From Crocinitomix algicola (GTDB lineage: Bacteria > Bacteroidota > Bacteroidia > Flavobacteriales_D > Crocinitomicaceae): a stretch of DNA of 64,000 nt. The translations under genes and the position numbers were made by a program. The notes under the pieces are model-generated. The model worked only from the letters and a program-made list of their open reading frames with translations. It was not told where the DNA came from and did not search any database. The stretch spans positions 48,095 to 112,094 of the forward strand of contig NZ_LYPF02000020.1 of assembly GCF_001661595.2 (NCBI RefSeq), in the 5' to 3' direction. Every line of letters begins with the position of its first letter. Positions within the stretch are counted from its first letter, which is position 1. Shown here in pieces: positions 16,278 through 25,307 of the stretch.

Positions 16278-19200
16278 TTACAATTTGTTTTCAACTTCAT
16301 TTTGTTCATTTAAAACCTTTTCACCAATTTTAAATCCCACAACACAAATATCATCTACTTGTTCTGTATTTCCCATCCAATTTAGTAGTTCTTTTTCGAG
16401 TAGTTGACCTTGGACCACGAAATTTTCATTCGCAATCTTGCGAATAAAGTTTTTCATGTTTTTGACTTTATACTTTTTGTCAAATTCACCTCCAAACTGA
16501 TCTGCATAGCCGTCCGTAGTCATATAAAATTTCATATCTAAGGACAAGGGTATTTCGTGTTCCTCATAAACTTGATTTTCTGGTGTAAAGCCCGCAACTG
16601 CCACTTTAGTTGCTTTTATTTCAGTCAATTCATTATGTTCATTAAAGATCCATAACGGTCGATTTGCTCCTGCATAATAAAGTGTTTTCTTGTTTAAATC
16701 AACAGTGCATACCGCTGCATCCATACCATCTCTTGTCGCATTTTTTTGACCATCTTGCTTCAGCGATTTTTTAATCGCTTGGTTCAGCTCAGACAAAATT
16801 TGAGCCGGTGAGGTAATTTTCTTTTCCGATACAATATTATTCAACCTATCCGATCCTATCATACTCATAAAAGCACCAGGAACACCATGACCTGTGCAAT
16901 CTGCGCAAATTATTATAAGCTTGTTTTCACGTGCTAAAAACCAATAAAAATCACCACTTACAATATCTTTAGGACGAAACAGCACAAAAGAGTTTGGTAA
17001 CCATTTTTTCATTTGTTCTTCAAGGGGTAAAATCGCTTCTTGAATTCGTTGAGCATAATTTATACTATCTTCTATTTCTTTTTTTTGATGCTCAAGCACA
17101 ATATTTTTCTGAGAAATTTCACTCGTTCGTTCTTCAACAACCCCTTCAAGCCACAAGTTTTTTGATTTTAACCGCATTGAGCTAATTTTCACTCCTAAAA
17201 ATAGCACAAACAAAAACGCAAATCCATATAATAAATAGGCCCATCCGGTTCGGTACCAAGGAGGTAAAACCGTAAATGAATAAGTTGCCATTCGACTTAT
17301 TTGTCCGTAAATATTTTTTGCCTCCACTTTAAATTGATAATTCCCTTCATCAAGATTATTATAACTTACTTCACTTTTAAGATTCCAATTTGACCAATCA
17401 TCATCATAACCTTCTAGTAAAAATCGGTATTCGGGTTGATGTTCATCTTCAAAATACGGTGCTGAAAAAGAGAATTGAACATCATTCAGCGCATAGTGAA
17501 TAGCAGGAACGTCAGATTGCCTCTGAAGTCCAGTTGATTTATCTTTGGCACCTGGATGCACTCCGTTAAATAAAACATCACCTTTGATAAGCTTTACTTG
17601 TCTAATTAATGCTGAAAAATCAGAATGATATCTCTTAAAATCATTTTGTTGATAGCGAATAAGGCCTTCAGCTGCGCCAATCCAAAAAACACCATTATCC
17701 TCGAGGTAAAACTTATTAATTCGTCCATAATCTATCCCCCAAAAAGGTCGATTGATAAATGATTTCGTATTTTCATCATAGTACCCAACTTTAAATTCAT
17801 TACAATACCATGTTCGATCAATTCCTTTTTCTAGCAATAAAAACTGTCCAGTGAATAAAGAATCTTTTAACTCATAGGTTTCAAAAATTCCTTTAACAAG
17901 GTCGGGATCATTAAGTTCTTCTTCTGTCAGCTGTTCTTTTAGTTCCGCTTTCATGATATCTTCATGAACGAAATAATACAGACCGTCTTTTGCACCAAAA
18001 ATCAGACTATCTCCATATAAAATAGGTTTTCCCATTCCATCCAACAACCCATCAAAATCGCCATATTGATCGAGTTTAAAAGTCTTATTTCCCTTATCAA
18101 TAATTCGCAAAGCTCCTGAAGCGGTTGTTCCTAACCAAATTGTGTTCACATCATTTGGATCAAGTTCGCCACCTAAAAAAGTTGAAAATGACTGGTTATG
18201 CGACCAAATGACATCGAAGTCTTTATTAAAAATGAAAATTCCATCCGCTCCACCAACGATAAAATAGTCTTTGATTGGATGAAAAATTAATGTAGTTGAA
18301 TTGACATCTGTAGTTTGTTGATAATTTAATCCATCTTTTGTTGCAAGTACGCCATTCGCTGAAGCCACATAGAGAATATCATCAACGATTTCAAAATCCC
18401 AAACTTGCCCTTTTAGAACTCTTGTATTTTTAAATATTCGTGCTCCAAAGGCATCTTGGTCTTGGACAAAAAGTCCATAAGAGGTACCGACATATAGTTT
18501 ATCCTTATATCGGATAATTGCTTCAACATTTCCTTCAATGCCCGTTTTATCATCAAAATATGAAAGCGGGGAATGATAATTCACTTTTGAAATCCCATTT
18601 TCTAATGCTAGCCAAAGGTTTAGATCACGATCTTGAAAAATTGCATGTACAACATCAGATCGAATACCTACGCTTCTATCAATTTTACGAATTAAATTTG
18701 CATTTTTATCAATAACCAGAACTCCTTTTGTCAAGGTATTCAGCGCAAAAGTTCCATCTCTTAAACGAATTGAACCATAAATTCCCCACTCATGCGTTGG
18801 TAAAGGGTTTTGATCAGGCAAAACCTTAATCTGATTGTTCGACCATTTAAACACCCCTAATTCCTGTGTTATTATCAATAAACTATCTCCCTCGATCTCG
18901 TGTAAACCAAACACACCATAATTAGCAAAAATCTCAGAACCTTTGAGTTGAATTAATTCGTCTTTCACCTTTTTCACAAGGCCCACCTCACGTTGTCGCA
19001 AATACAACTCATTATTGATTAAAAAACTTGTATGAAAACTTGTAGAGGGAATTAAGTAGTTCGTTTTTTTAGTTTGAATATCATAGGTAATTAAGACTTC
19101 TTCCGCTTGAAAGTATACAAATTGTTGTGTCGCGTGAATGCGCCAAACATTGCTAAAAAAAAGGTTTTCTGGTAAATCGGACCTTAGAGATACAAACTTC

Positions 19201-19535
19201 AATCCACCAGTTGAATCAGGTGCAAGTAAACCAAAATCATCATAAGTTCCAACATAAATAACACCGCTTGAATCCAATGCTAAAGAGCGAGTAAAGGCCC
19301 CGAATCCAGCCTGAATAAAATTCCATTTTTCTCCATCAAACTCATGTACGCCATGAGAAGTACCGAAATACATTACTCCGCGATGATCTTGGATTACACA
19401 AAAGTTTTCGGGATTTCTATCTTTCCCATAATCCTTGATTGAATAATTTACAATTGGCGGATAGAAATTTTGAGTCAATGCCATGAAACAGCAAAGTGAA
19501 CAGATTGTTAGTAAAAGCTGTTTCTTCAACCTCAT
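16278..19535 (-). CDS. Propeller-sensor SpoIIE-family phosphatase
   Basis: 1085 residues. A signal peptide (1-21) is followed by two-component-regulator propeller repeats, each with an I/LYVGT- or LWLAL-like blade strand (for example IYVGTYDDFG, LYVGTSYGLF, FWIGAAEGLI). Next come a Y_Y_Y domain (about 680-755), one membrane helix (about 760-782), a coiled coil (about 790-835), and a PP2C/SpoIIE phosphatase domain with VSGDFYWF, DCTGHGVPGAFMSMIG, DGMDAAVCTVD and TDGYADQFGG. The architecture implies periplasmic sensing coupled to dephosphorylation of a cytoplasmic protein, classically an anti-sigma-factor antagonist. No such partner or kinase is adjacent. It is divergent from the MazG-like gene. 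Confidence 0.88.
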   Translation of the reverse strand: MRLKKQLLLTICSLCCFMALTQNFYPPIVNYSIKDYGKDRNPENFCVIQDHRGVMYFGTSHGVHEFDGEKWNFIQAGFGAFTRSLALDSSGVIYVGTYDDFGLLAPDSTGGLKFVSLRSDLPENLFFSNVWRIHATQQFVYFQAEEVLITYDIQTKKTNYLIPSTSFHTSFLINNELYLRQREVGLVKKVKDELIQLKGSEIFANYGVFGLHEIEGDSLLIITQELGVFKWSNNQIKVLPDQNPLPTHEWGIYGSIRLRDGTFALNTLTKGVLVIDKNANLIRKIDRSVGIRSDVVHAIFQDRDLNLWLALENGISKVNYHSPLSYFDDKTGIEGNVEAIIRYKDKLYVGTSYGLFVQDQDAFGARIFKNTRVLKGQVWDFEIVDDILYVASANGVLATKDGLNYQQTTDVNSTTLIFHPIKDYFIVGGADGIFIFNKDFDVIWSHNQSFSTFLGGELDPNDVNTIWLGTTASGALRIIDKGNKTFKLDQYGDFDGLLDGMGKPILYGDSLIFGAKDGLYYFVHEDIMKAELKEQLTEEELNDPDLVKGIFETYELKDSLFTGQFLLLEKGIDRTWYCNEFKVGYYDENTKSFINRPFWGIDYGRINKFYLEDNGVFWIGAAEGLIRYQQNDFKRYHSDFSALIRQVKLIKGDVLFNGVHPGAKDKSTGLQRQSDVPAIHYALNDVQFSFSAPYFEDEHQPEYRFLLEGYDDDWSNWNLKSEVSYNNLDEGNYQFKVEAKNIYGQISRMATYSFTVLPPWYRTGWAYLLYGFAFLFVLFLGVKISSMRLKSKNLWLEGVVEERTSEISQKNIVLEHQKKEIEDSINYAQRIQEAILPLEEQMKKWLPNSFVLFRPKDIVSGDFYWFLARENKLIIICADCTGHGVPGAFMSMIGSDRLNNIVSEKKITSPAQILSELNQAIKKSLKQDGQKNATRDGMDAAVCTVDLNKKTLYYAGANRPLWIFNEHNELTEIKATKVAVAGFTPENQVYEEHEIPLSLDMKFYMTTDGYADQFGGEFDKKYKVKNMKNFIRKIANENFVVQGQLLEKELLNWMGNTEQVDDICVVGFKIGEKVLNEQNEVENKL

Positions 19536-19576
19536 ATTATTTATACTTGGATTATCTTTATCAAAAATATAAAATA

Positions 19577-19981
19577 ATGGGAAAAGACATCACTTTAAAG
19601 AACGTTATTCAACATGTAGAAAAATTTCATGATTCGTTTGGAATTGAAAACAAATACGCCCCAACTGCTGAAATATCTGAACAAGAAGGCAAGCTTCGTT
19701 ACGACTTAATGCGTGAGGAAAATGAAGAATATTATGAAGCTGTTAAAAACGGTGATTTAGTGGAGATTGCAGATGCTTTAGGCGACATGTTATACATTTT
19801 ATGTGGTACAATATTAAAACATGGAATGCAAGATAAAATGGAAGCAGTTTTCGAAGAAATACAGCGTAGTAATATGAGTAAATTAGATGCAAATGGTAAA
19901 CCGATTTATCGTGAAGACGGCAAGGTTTTAAAGTCGGATTTATATTTTAAACCAGACATAAAATCAATGATTGAAAATTAG
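19577..19981 (+). CDS. MazG/PRA-PH-like all-alpha NTP pyrophosphohydrolase
   Basis: 134 residues from ATG 19577. The frame is open 81 bases further upstream, but that stretch overlaps the intergenic region and encodes no conserved sequence. The helical motif REENEEYYEA with EIADALGDMLYIL supplies the acidic EExxE and ExxD metal ligands of the all-alpha pyrophosphohydrolases. The C-terminal RSNMSKLDANGKPIYREDGK resembles proteins of the phosphoribosyl-ATP pyrophosphohydrolase-like group. It probably hydrolyses a nucleoside triphosphate, perhaps a non-canonical one. A nucleotide-housekeeping role is inference; the substrate is not determined. Confidence 0.82.
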   Translation: MGKDITLKNVIQHVEKFHDSFGIENKYAPTAEISEQEGKLRYDLMREENEEYYEAVKNGDLVEIADALGDMLYILCGTILKHGMQDKMEAVFEEIQRSNMSKLDANGKPIYREDGKVLKSDLYFKPDIKSMIEN

Positions 19982-20001
19982 ACTTTTTAGTTTATTAAAA
20001 C

Positions 20002-20026
20002 AGGGGGAGTTCAACCCTCTTTTTTA
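20002..20026 (+). terminator. Weak terminator after the pyrophosphohydrolase gene
   Basis: AGGG (20002-20005) can pair with CCCT (20015-20018), followed by CTTTTTT. The stem is short, so the call is tentative. Confidence 0.4.
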
Positions 20027-20028
20027 TT

Positions 20029-20043
20029 TGCAACATTGATGCA
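20029..20043. promoter_or_regulatory. Palindromic operator upstream of merC-like gene
   Basis: TGCAACATTGATGCA is an imperfect palindrome with 12 of 14 non-central positions symmetric. It closely matches the perfect palindrome at 26963-26977. A second partial site, TGCAAAAAGTTGCGCA, starts at 20040 and overlaps the first. The -7 box lies 19 bases further on. A dimeric repressor, probably of the Fur/Zur family, is inferred. Confidence 0.6.
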
Positions 20044-20062
20044 AAAAGTTGCGCAAACCTGC

Positions 20063-20070
20063 TATATTTG
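20063..20070 (+). promoter_or_regulatory. -7 element before merC-like gene
   Basis: TATATTTG matches TAnnTTTG and lies 31 bases before the ATG, just downstream of the operator. Confidence 0.5.
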
Positions 20071-20101
20071 TCAACCAATGCAAACCTAAAAGCAAATAGA
20101 A

Positions 20102-20506
20102 ATGAAAATCGCTGAAATAAAACCTGATGCTGTCGGAGCTTTTGCAAGTCTACTATGCATAATCCACTGTATTGCTACCCCTGTAATTTTTGTGGCGCAT
20201 GCCTGCTCAATACATGAATCCGATGTTACTCCCTTATGGTGGTCAGGTATCGATATTTTATTCCTTGGTATCGCTTTTTTCGCGATTAAGCATGCTGTCA
20301 AACACCAAACAAAAAAAAGAATAAGTTTAGCGCTATGGATTAACTGGTCATTGTTAGCGTTAGCCGTACTTAATGATAAATTCGTATTTTTTGAACTCCC
20401 CCATTACATTAATTATATATTGGCGATTTCACTGGCAATTCTACACCTCTATAATCTAAAATACTGCAACTGTAAATCAGATCAATGCTGTATGCCCGTT
20501 AAATAA
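20102..20506 (+). CDS. MerC-domain membrane protein
   Basis: 134 residues with four predicted membrane helices (about 12-32, 43-64, 74-92, 97-115). The first contains the MerC-like LLCIIHCIATPV, with a Cys-x3-His-Cys cluster in the membrane. The C terminus is cysteine rich (CNCKSDQCC). Classical MerC imports mercuric ions. Bacteroidota homologues sit outside mer operons and may move other soft or transition metals. The operator palindrome in front, also found before the flavoprotein operon at 26.9 kb, supports metal-responsive control. It converges on the DUF2306-like gene. Confidence 0.85.
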   Translation: MKIAEIKPDAVGAFASLLCIIHCIATPVIFVAHACSIHESDVTPLWWSGIDILFLGIAFFAIKHAVKHQTKKRISLALWINWSLLALAVLNDKFVFFELPHYINYILAISLAILHLYNLKYCNCKSDQCCMPVK

Positions 20507-20512
20507 AATATA

Positions 20513-21133
20513 TTATCCAACATTTTCCTTTTTAAAAGCAAACCTGTAGTTCCAATAATTCAGAATTGGCACAAAAACTATGGTTGGAGCAATCCAAACG
20601 ATCCAATTAAATTCACCAAGGTTAATATTAACAACTAAAAATGCCGTGAAAGTTCCGATGTACGCTCCAACCTTCATACTAATATGCTGCACCAACCATT
20701 CAATTCTTTTTAATTTTTTATTCTTATTAAGCAGAATAAATGATCGCAAATACCCAAAAAACAAGAAGATTGAAATTCCTCCAAAAATGATCAGAACGAT
20801 ATTGCCACCAATCACCATAGCAAAACCGTTAAGGACAGAAATAACTGCTATTGCAACGTCATACCATTTAAAAAGAACCGATTTTGTTTTAACAGTTCTC
20901 CAACCGGCAAAATTTTGATAAAAGACAAAAATTCCTACATGCAATAAGAATAGATTATTCTTAATCACAGACAAGTACAGTGCTGTTAACACCACACCAT
21001 TCATTGACCAAAAAAAGACTCTTCCTAAAAGACGATGAAACTTCGTACCTTTCTTTTTAGTCATTATTAAAGAACCAACAAATAAAGCTATAAAGCCTGT
21101 TAAAACATGCGCAAACAAAATTATATTTTCCAT
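20513..21133 (-). CDS. DUF2306-like integral membrane protein
   Basis: 206 residues from ATG 21133; an in-frame ATG at 21151 would add six polar residues and is less likely. About seven hydrophobic helices are visible. Early in the chain, IALFVGSLIMTKKKGTKFHR followed by LLGRVFFW is the small-loop pattern (K-G-x-x-x-H-R-x-x-G) of the DUF2306/YozB-like membrane family. The function is unknown. No partner gene is coupled to it; it lies between the MerC gene and a LytTR regulator, both on separate units. Confidence 0.7.
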   Translation of the reverse strand: MENIILFAHVLTGFIALFVGSLIMTKKKGTKFHRLLGRVFFWSMNGVVLTALYLSVIKNNLFLLHVGIFVFYQNFAGWRTVKTKSVLFKWYDVAIAVISVLNGFAMVIGGNIVLIIFGGISIFLFFGYLRSFILLNKNKKLKRIEWLVQHISMKVGAYIGTFTAFLVVNINLGEFNWIVWIAPTIVFVPILNYWNYRFAFKKENVG

Positions 21134-21259
21134 GCTATTTTTTATTTGCAAATCTAAAGTTGTTGAATGCAGAAAGAATCAACAATCGATATTTTGGGAG
21201 GAATGGCAAAGAAAAAGTGGTGAATGGAAATGAAATTGGCCAATGGTAAACCTCAAGGT

Positions 21260-22129
21260 TTATATTAAGAGTCTTTTTTTAATTTCTTCATTTAACTTTC
21301 GAGAAACCGGTACCTTGATATCAGTAAAATAGAGTGACAGTTTATATCCTTGAGCATTTCCTTGAACCTCTTCGACTTGGTTAAAATTCACTAGATAACT
21401 TTTGTGACAACGGAATAAGTGATGGTATTTCTTAAAATCCTCTTCTAATTGTTTTAGTGTATTTCTGATGATGTATTTTTCATTTTTTGTATGAATTTCA
21501 AGATAGTTATCCATTGATCGAATAAATAGTAGATTATCAATTTTGATGTCTATGTTTTCATTTTTGTTTTTAGATGTTAGCGTAATTACCGATTGAATGT
21601 CTTTCGATTTATTTCGGATACCGTTTCTTTGCTTATTGAGCCAGGCTGAAGTTTTTGCATATTTGGCGTAATCATACCTTTCTCTTAATAATGCTATTAC
21701 AAATATTGGCAGTAAACCAACGCAAAAGGTATAGAATTGGAACCTAAAATAGATATTCCAATTAAATACACCAGAAATCATAAATAAAAAAAAGGCACTA
21801 TTAACTGCTCCGATGGTTAGAACGTTTAACAAACTGTAGAAAACCTCTTTCCATAACATCCAGTTTTCATTTTCGAAAAATTGGTAGAAGAATTGAGGAA
21901 TGATGACATTCAAAATAAACATCACTCCGAAGGTTATACTTCCGAATCCCAAAGCAAAAACTTGCCAGCCTTTTCCATAGGTGCTAATTTGAAATGGTTC
22001 AAAGACAATTAGAAATAATGCTACAAATCCTCCAAAAACTAAAGCTTGGGTCGACCGAAATGCGATACTTGTATTGCTATAAACCGGACGTTTAAATGTT
22101 GATTTAAGAACTTGGTATATTTCACTCAT
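21260..22129 (-). CDS. Membrane-anchored LytTR DNA-binding regulator
   Basis: 289 residues. Four hydrophobic segments occupy about residues 30-155, followed by a linker and a C-terminal LytTR domain (about 185-285) with NLLFIRSMDNYLEIHT, FRCHKSYLVNFNQVEEV and KVPVSRKLNEEIKK. LytTR domains bind direct repeats in promoters as dimers. Here no receiver domain is present, so signal input is likely through the membrane part, a design common in Bacteroidota. The divergent or downstream target is not evident. The downstream neighbour on the strand is over 100 bases away. Confidence 0.88.
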   Translation of the reverse strand: MSEIYQVLKSTFKRPVYSNTSIAFRSTQALVFGGFVALFLIVFEPFQISTYGKGWQVFALGFGSITFGVMFILNVIIPQFFYQFFENENWMLWKEVFYSLLNVLTIGAVNSAFFLFMISGVFNWNIYFRFQFYTFCVGLLPIFVIALLRERYDYAKYAKTSAWLNKQRNGIRNKSKDIQSVITLTSKNKNENIDIKIDNLLFIRSMDNYLEIHTKNEKYIIRNTLKQLEEDFKKYHHLFRCHKSYLVNFNQVEEVQGNAQGYKLSLYFTDIKVPVSRKLNEEIKKRLLI

Positions 22130-22203
22130 CCTAACTCTTGAATAGCATTAAATTTAAAAATTAAATGAGAGCTAAGTTAGTCTTTAATTGAAAACATCGT
22201 GAA

Positions 22204-23352
22204 TTACTCCAACAATTCCAATTCCTTCAATAACTCACTTTTTTCTTCTTTTGTGTGAATTTCAGAATGATTGAGCACATCTAAAAAACGTTGTTTTGTT
22301 TCCTGATTAATCTTTCCATTCATTTGATATTCCGCATCCAATATAAACAACAATCCATCCGCGAAATTCGGATATTCTTTCATTAAAATTTCCCATGCTT
22401 GAATGGCTTTCGGATAATCCTCTTCGCCGTAGAAATACCAACCTTTACCATTTAGGTAGCCTAATGAGCCGCCAATTTTATGGCCGTAATAAGTCTTAAT
22501 AAATTCTTGATGTTGGACATACTTTTCAAGATCTTTAAAATCATTATCTAAGTAAATATTTTGGTATTTACTCCACTCTTCAAAAATTGTGTACAAGGCT
22601 GAATTAATTGTTAAACCAGGAACCACGTTGTGATCAGCTTCTGGAAAGAAAGTTCCCTTAATGATTAAATTAGGGTTTGATGAATAATCAATATGTTTTT
22701 TCATACATTCATACTGATCTTTAAACACCTCCCCTATTGCAAACTGATAAAACTTTTTTGAAGTTAGTTCAACGTTTGCTAGTGCCGCGATTGAATCACA
22801 AAGATTTACATTATCTTGTTCAAAAAAGGGGTCCATGGCTATTACCGCATTTAAATCATTCAATCGACTATGCATTAAAGCGGTGGTGAAATAACCGTAC
22901 CTTGAATGACCTATAAGTATTCTGAATTGACTTCCATTCAGTTCATTCTCCACAAATGGTAAAAGCTCTTCAAAAATAAAAGACTCATTCGCAGCCGCAA
23001 GACCATTTAAATGAGATGCAAGATGTGTAGTTTCAGCTCTTCTATGTTCGACTGTCGATTCAATTCCAATAATAATTGAAGCTGGCATCTGCTCATTGCT
23101 TGTTAAATAGTCAATTGAATTGATGATATAGTTGTGACTTCTTGGATTCTGGCGGTCAAAAATTAAAACTACAGGAAACTTCTTATCCACATTTTTTTGC
23201 CATTCAAATGGCACTGTGATCGTAAGTTCCCGATTGTATCCAAGCGCTAATGACTTAAAAGTTGTATCAGAATACCTTTTATACCTTTCATAGTCCTGAC
23301 ACCATGTATTAAGCTGACAAAATATTACAAATAGAAAGAATAAAGAACGCAT
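22204..23352 (-). CDS. Secreted esterase-D-like alpha/beta hydrolase
   Basis: 382 residues. A signal peptide (1-18) precedes an esterase fold of the Fes/esterase D type. The strand VVLIFDRQNP, the nucleophile elbow GHSRYG and a downstream EADHNVVPGL, which probably holds the catalytic His, support a serine hydrolase. The C-terminal 70 residues contain a tetratricopeptide-like helix pair (YYFGEEDYPKAIQAWEIL). Related proteins hydrolyse siderophores or acyl esters; the substrate here is unknown. It is a single gene, 82 bases after the next upstream gene. Confidence 0.78.
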   Translation of the reverse strand: MRSLFFLFVIFCQLNTWCQDYERYKRYSDTTFKSLALGYNRELTITVPFEWQKNVDKKFPVVLIFDRQNPRSHNYIINSIDYLTSNEQMPASIIIGIESTVEHRRAETTHLASHLNGLAAANESFIFEELLPFVENELNGSQFRILIGHSRYGYFTTALMHSRLNDLNAVIAMDPFFEQDNVNLCDSIAALANVELTSKKFYQFAIGEVFKDQYECMKKHIDYSSNPNLIIKGTFFPEADHNVVPGLTINSALYTIFEEWSKYQNIYLDNDFKDLEKYVQHQEFIKTYYGHKIGGSLGYLNGKGWYFYGEEDYPKAIQAWEILMKEYPNFADGLLFILDAEYQMNGKINQETKQRFLDVLNHSEIHTKEEKSELLKELELLE

Positions 23353-23434
23353 GGGTTAATTTTTAAATTCACGAAGTTATACCGTATACAGTTGTCGAGC
23401 TAGAATGATAGAATTATTTGATTGATTTAATCTA

Positions 23435-23785
23435 TTATTCATGCTGTTTTTCTAGTAAATACTCCGTGTATTCTGTATCTAAAATTTTATTTTTATTTGA
23501 TTGAATTACTTGCCAACCTTGTTCCCCTAAATAATTTAAGATATCAATGTCGCTTTCAAATTCAAGCAGCCCGTTGTCATCATGAATTTTGACTTTTTCA
23601 TTCATGTTCTCAACTTTTCCTGCTAACGAATGAGATCCGTTTTTACCAATATCCACATATACTTCATAGTCATATTGTCCAAACTTTATCTTGTATTGCA
23701 CCCGAACTTTAAGGTATTCATTTATGTTTTGAGCATAAGAACTAAAATTGCCGAGCACTATTAAAAAAAATAAAAAAGATTTCAT
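23435..23785 (-). CDS. Small secreted hypothetical protein
   Basis: 116 residues with a signal peptide ending SSYAQ. The C-terminal half has ILNYLGEQGWQVIQSN and then YTEYLLEK, a pattern like DUF4177 (a conserved Gly-Trp-x-x-V followed by a Leu-Leu-x-Lys strand). The likeness is by eye only. It starts 5 bases after the stop of the upstream 213-residue barrel gene and probably shares its transcript. Confidence 0.6.
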   Translation of the reverse strand: MKSFLFFLIVLGNFSSYAQNINEYLKVRVQYKIKFGQYDYEVYVDIGKNGSHSLAGKVENMNEKVKIHDDNGLLEFESDIDILNYLGEQGWQVIQSNKNKILDTEYTEYLLEKQHE

Positions 23786-23790
23786 TACGA

Positions 23791-24432
23791 TTAAAATTTA
23801 TATGTAACACCTCCATTAACGAGCGGTCCACCTAAACCAAATTCCACATTAACGGCCCAATTATCATCAATAAAATAACGCAAACCATAATGAACTCTCG
23901 CATTCAAAGGTAGTTTAAAACCTTCTTGTTGAGAGGCATTTGGATCATTTGAGTAAAAGCTACTTAACGAAAAATTCCCACCTCCAAGAATACCTAGGTA
24001 AGTATCTAATCGATCAGTGCGTAATAAGTGAAAATTAAAACCGAACAACCATCTAAAATAATGCCATTTTGATTCATAATCATATCGTCCAACGCTCCAT
24101 GTATCGGTATCACCATCGTAAATATCATATTCGCGCTGTGCAAACTCGTAAAAATAGCGATAATTTAACGAGGCTATAAAACCGATTCGATCAGACATCA
24201 AAAACTCTGATTTTACCGTAAATTGTCCTATGCCTCTTGACTTTTCATTCAAAACTGAACCGAAACCACCATGTGAAATCCCACCTAAATTACCTAGAAC
24301 AGGTTTAATATTTGGGTACCCAATATTTAATTCTAACACTAAATCTTTGGCTTCAAGTACTTGAGCGTTAACTTTTGGAACACAACAAAATATTGAGACA
24401 AAAAGCACAAATAAAATTTCTTTTAGACGCAT
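23791..24432 (-). CDS. Outer-membrane beta-barrel protein (paralog 1)
   Basis: 213 residues. A signal peptide (to about 23, CCVPKVNAQ) is followed by eight or so amphipathic strands, for example LSGLNY-like aromatic turns, LGGGNFSLSSFY and a final NVEFGLGGPLVNGGVTYKF ending in Phe, as required for barrel assembly. It is a diverged duplicate of the next upstream gene: both end in LGGPL followed by a strand with terminal KF. A strong terminator separates the two, so they are expressed separately. No pore or enzymatic role can be assigned. Confidence 0.75.
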   Translation of the reverse strand: MRLKEILFVLFVSIFCCVPKVNAQVLEAKDLVLELNIGYPNIKPVLGNLGGISHGGFGSVLNEKSRGIGQFTVKSEFLMSDRIGFIASLNYRYFYEFAQREYDIYDGDTDTWSVGRYDYESKWHYFRWLFGFNFHLLRTDRLDTYLGILGGGNFSLSSFYSNDPNASQQEGFKLPLNARVHYGLRYFIDDNWAVNVEFGLGGPLVNGGVTYKF

Positions 24433-24448
24433 AACGAATTAAATATAC

Positions 24449-24480
24449 AAAAAAGAGGAAGCTTGGTTGCTTCCTCTTTT
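24449..24480 (-). terminator. Terminator between the paired barrel genes
   Basis: AAAAGAGGAAGC (24451-24462) and GCTTCCTCTTTT (24469-24480) make a perfect 12-bp stem with a 6-base loop, ending the 24498-25133 gene on the minus strand. Confidence 0.92.
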
Positions 24481-24497
24481 GAAATTTCTTTGAAGTG

Positions 24498-25133
24498 TTA
24501 AAATTTCAATGACAGACCAGCAGAAAATAATGGTCCGCCTAAACCTAACTCTCCGTTGAGGCCAATATTATCAGTAAAATAGTATCGCATCCCAATTGCA
24601 ATTCTTGCAGAAGCTGGAAGCGTTGTAAGTTCATTGATAAAATCATCATCATACCCTTCAAGCTCCGTTTTTAAACTATAGTTTCTTCCATTATACCCAG
24701 CAGCGAAACCAACATAAGCATCTAATTGATCCGTTGTTGCGAAATGATAATTTAGTCTTGCCAATACTCTTATTCTTGTCATTTTAAGGGTGGTTTCATA
24801 TTGATTAGTTATACCCTCAGGATTTGTGGAATCTACATCGAATGTTGCGCTCCAAGTGTTATAAATAAAATCAACTCCAACCCCCAATTTGTCCCCTACC
24901 ATGTACTCAGCTCGAAGACCTGCAGGTCCAACTCCTCCAATTTTAATTCCTTCGGCATCCTCACCTGCAGAAGTTACAATTGCTTGGGCAAAATATTTTC
25001 CAAAATTTGGTCCTCCATAATAAGGGTCAATAATAATAGATCCTTCTTCTACCTGAGCATTAGCACTAGCTCCAAAGCCAAGCAATAAAGTTAGAGCGAA
25101 TGAAATTTTAATCAGACGTTTTTTTAAATTCAT
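24498..25133 (-). CDS. Outer-membrane beta-barrel protein (paralog 2)
   Basis: 211 residues with a signal peptide (about 1-26, GASANAQ). Alternating amphipathic strands follow, including LNYHFATTDQLDAYVGFAAG and the closing GLGGPLFSAGLSLKF. The same landmarks occur at equivalent positions in the downstream paralog (FNFHLLRTDRLDTYLGILGG), which supports tandem duplication. Several acidic loops may face outward. No ligand is known. Confidence 0.78.
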   Translation of the reverse strand: MNLKKRLIKISFALTLLLGFGASANAQVEEGSIIIDPYYGGPNFGKYFAQAIVTSAGEDAEGIKIGGVGPAGLRAEYMVGDKLGVGVDFIYNTWSATFDVDSTNPEGITNQYETTLKMTRIRVLARLNYHFATTDQLDAYVGFAAGYNGRNYSLKTELEGYDDDFINELTTLPASARIAIGMRYYFTDNIGLNGELGLGGPLFSAGLSLKF

Positions 25134-25307
25134 AGTTTATTTTTTAGTTATTGTATACGGTTTTTTTAACTAATCGAAATATAAAGGTAATTCATCATTG
25201 AAAAACACCATTTTGTCGACCAAGATATTAAAACCTTTTTTGGTTTCCAACTCCCTTCCAATAATTAGGCCAAAAAAGAAATAATAATTGTTCATAGATT
25301 GGTTAGT

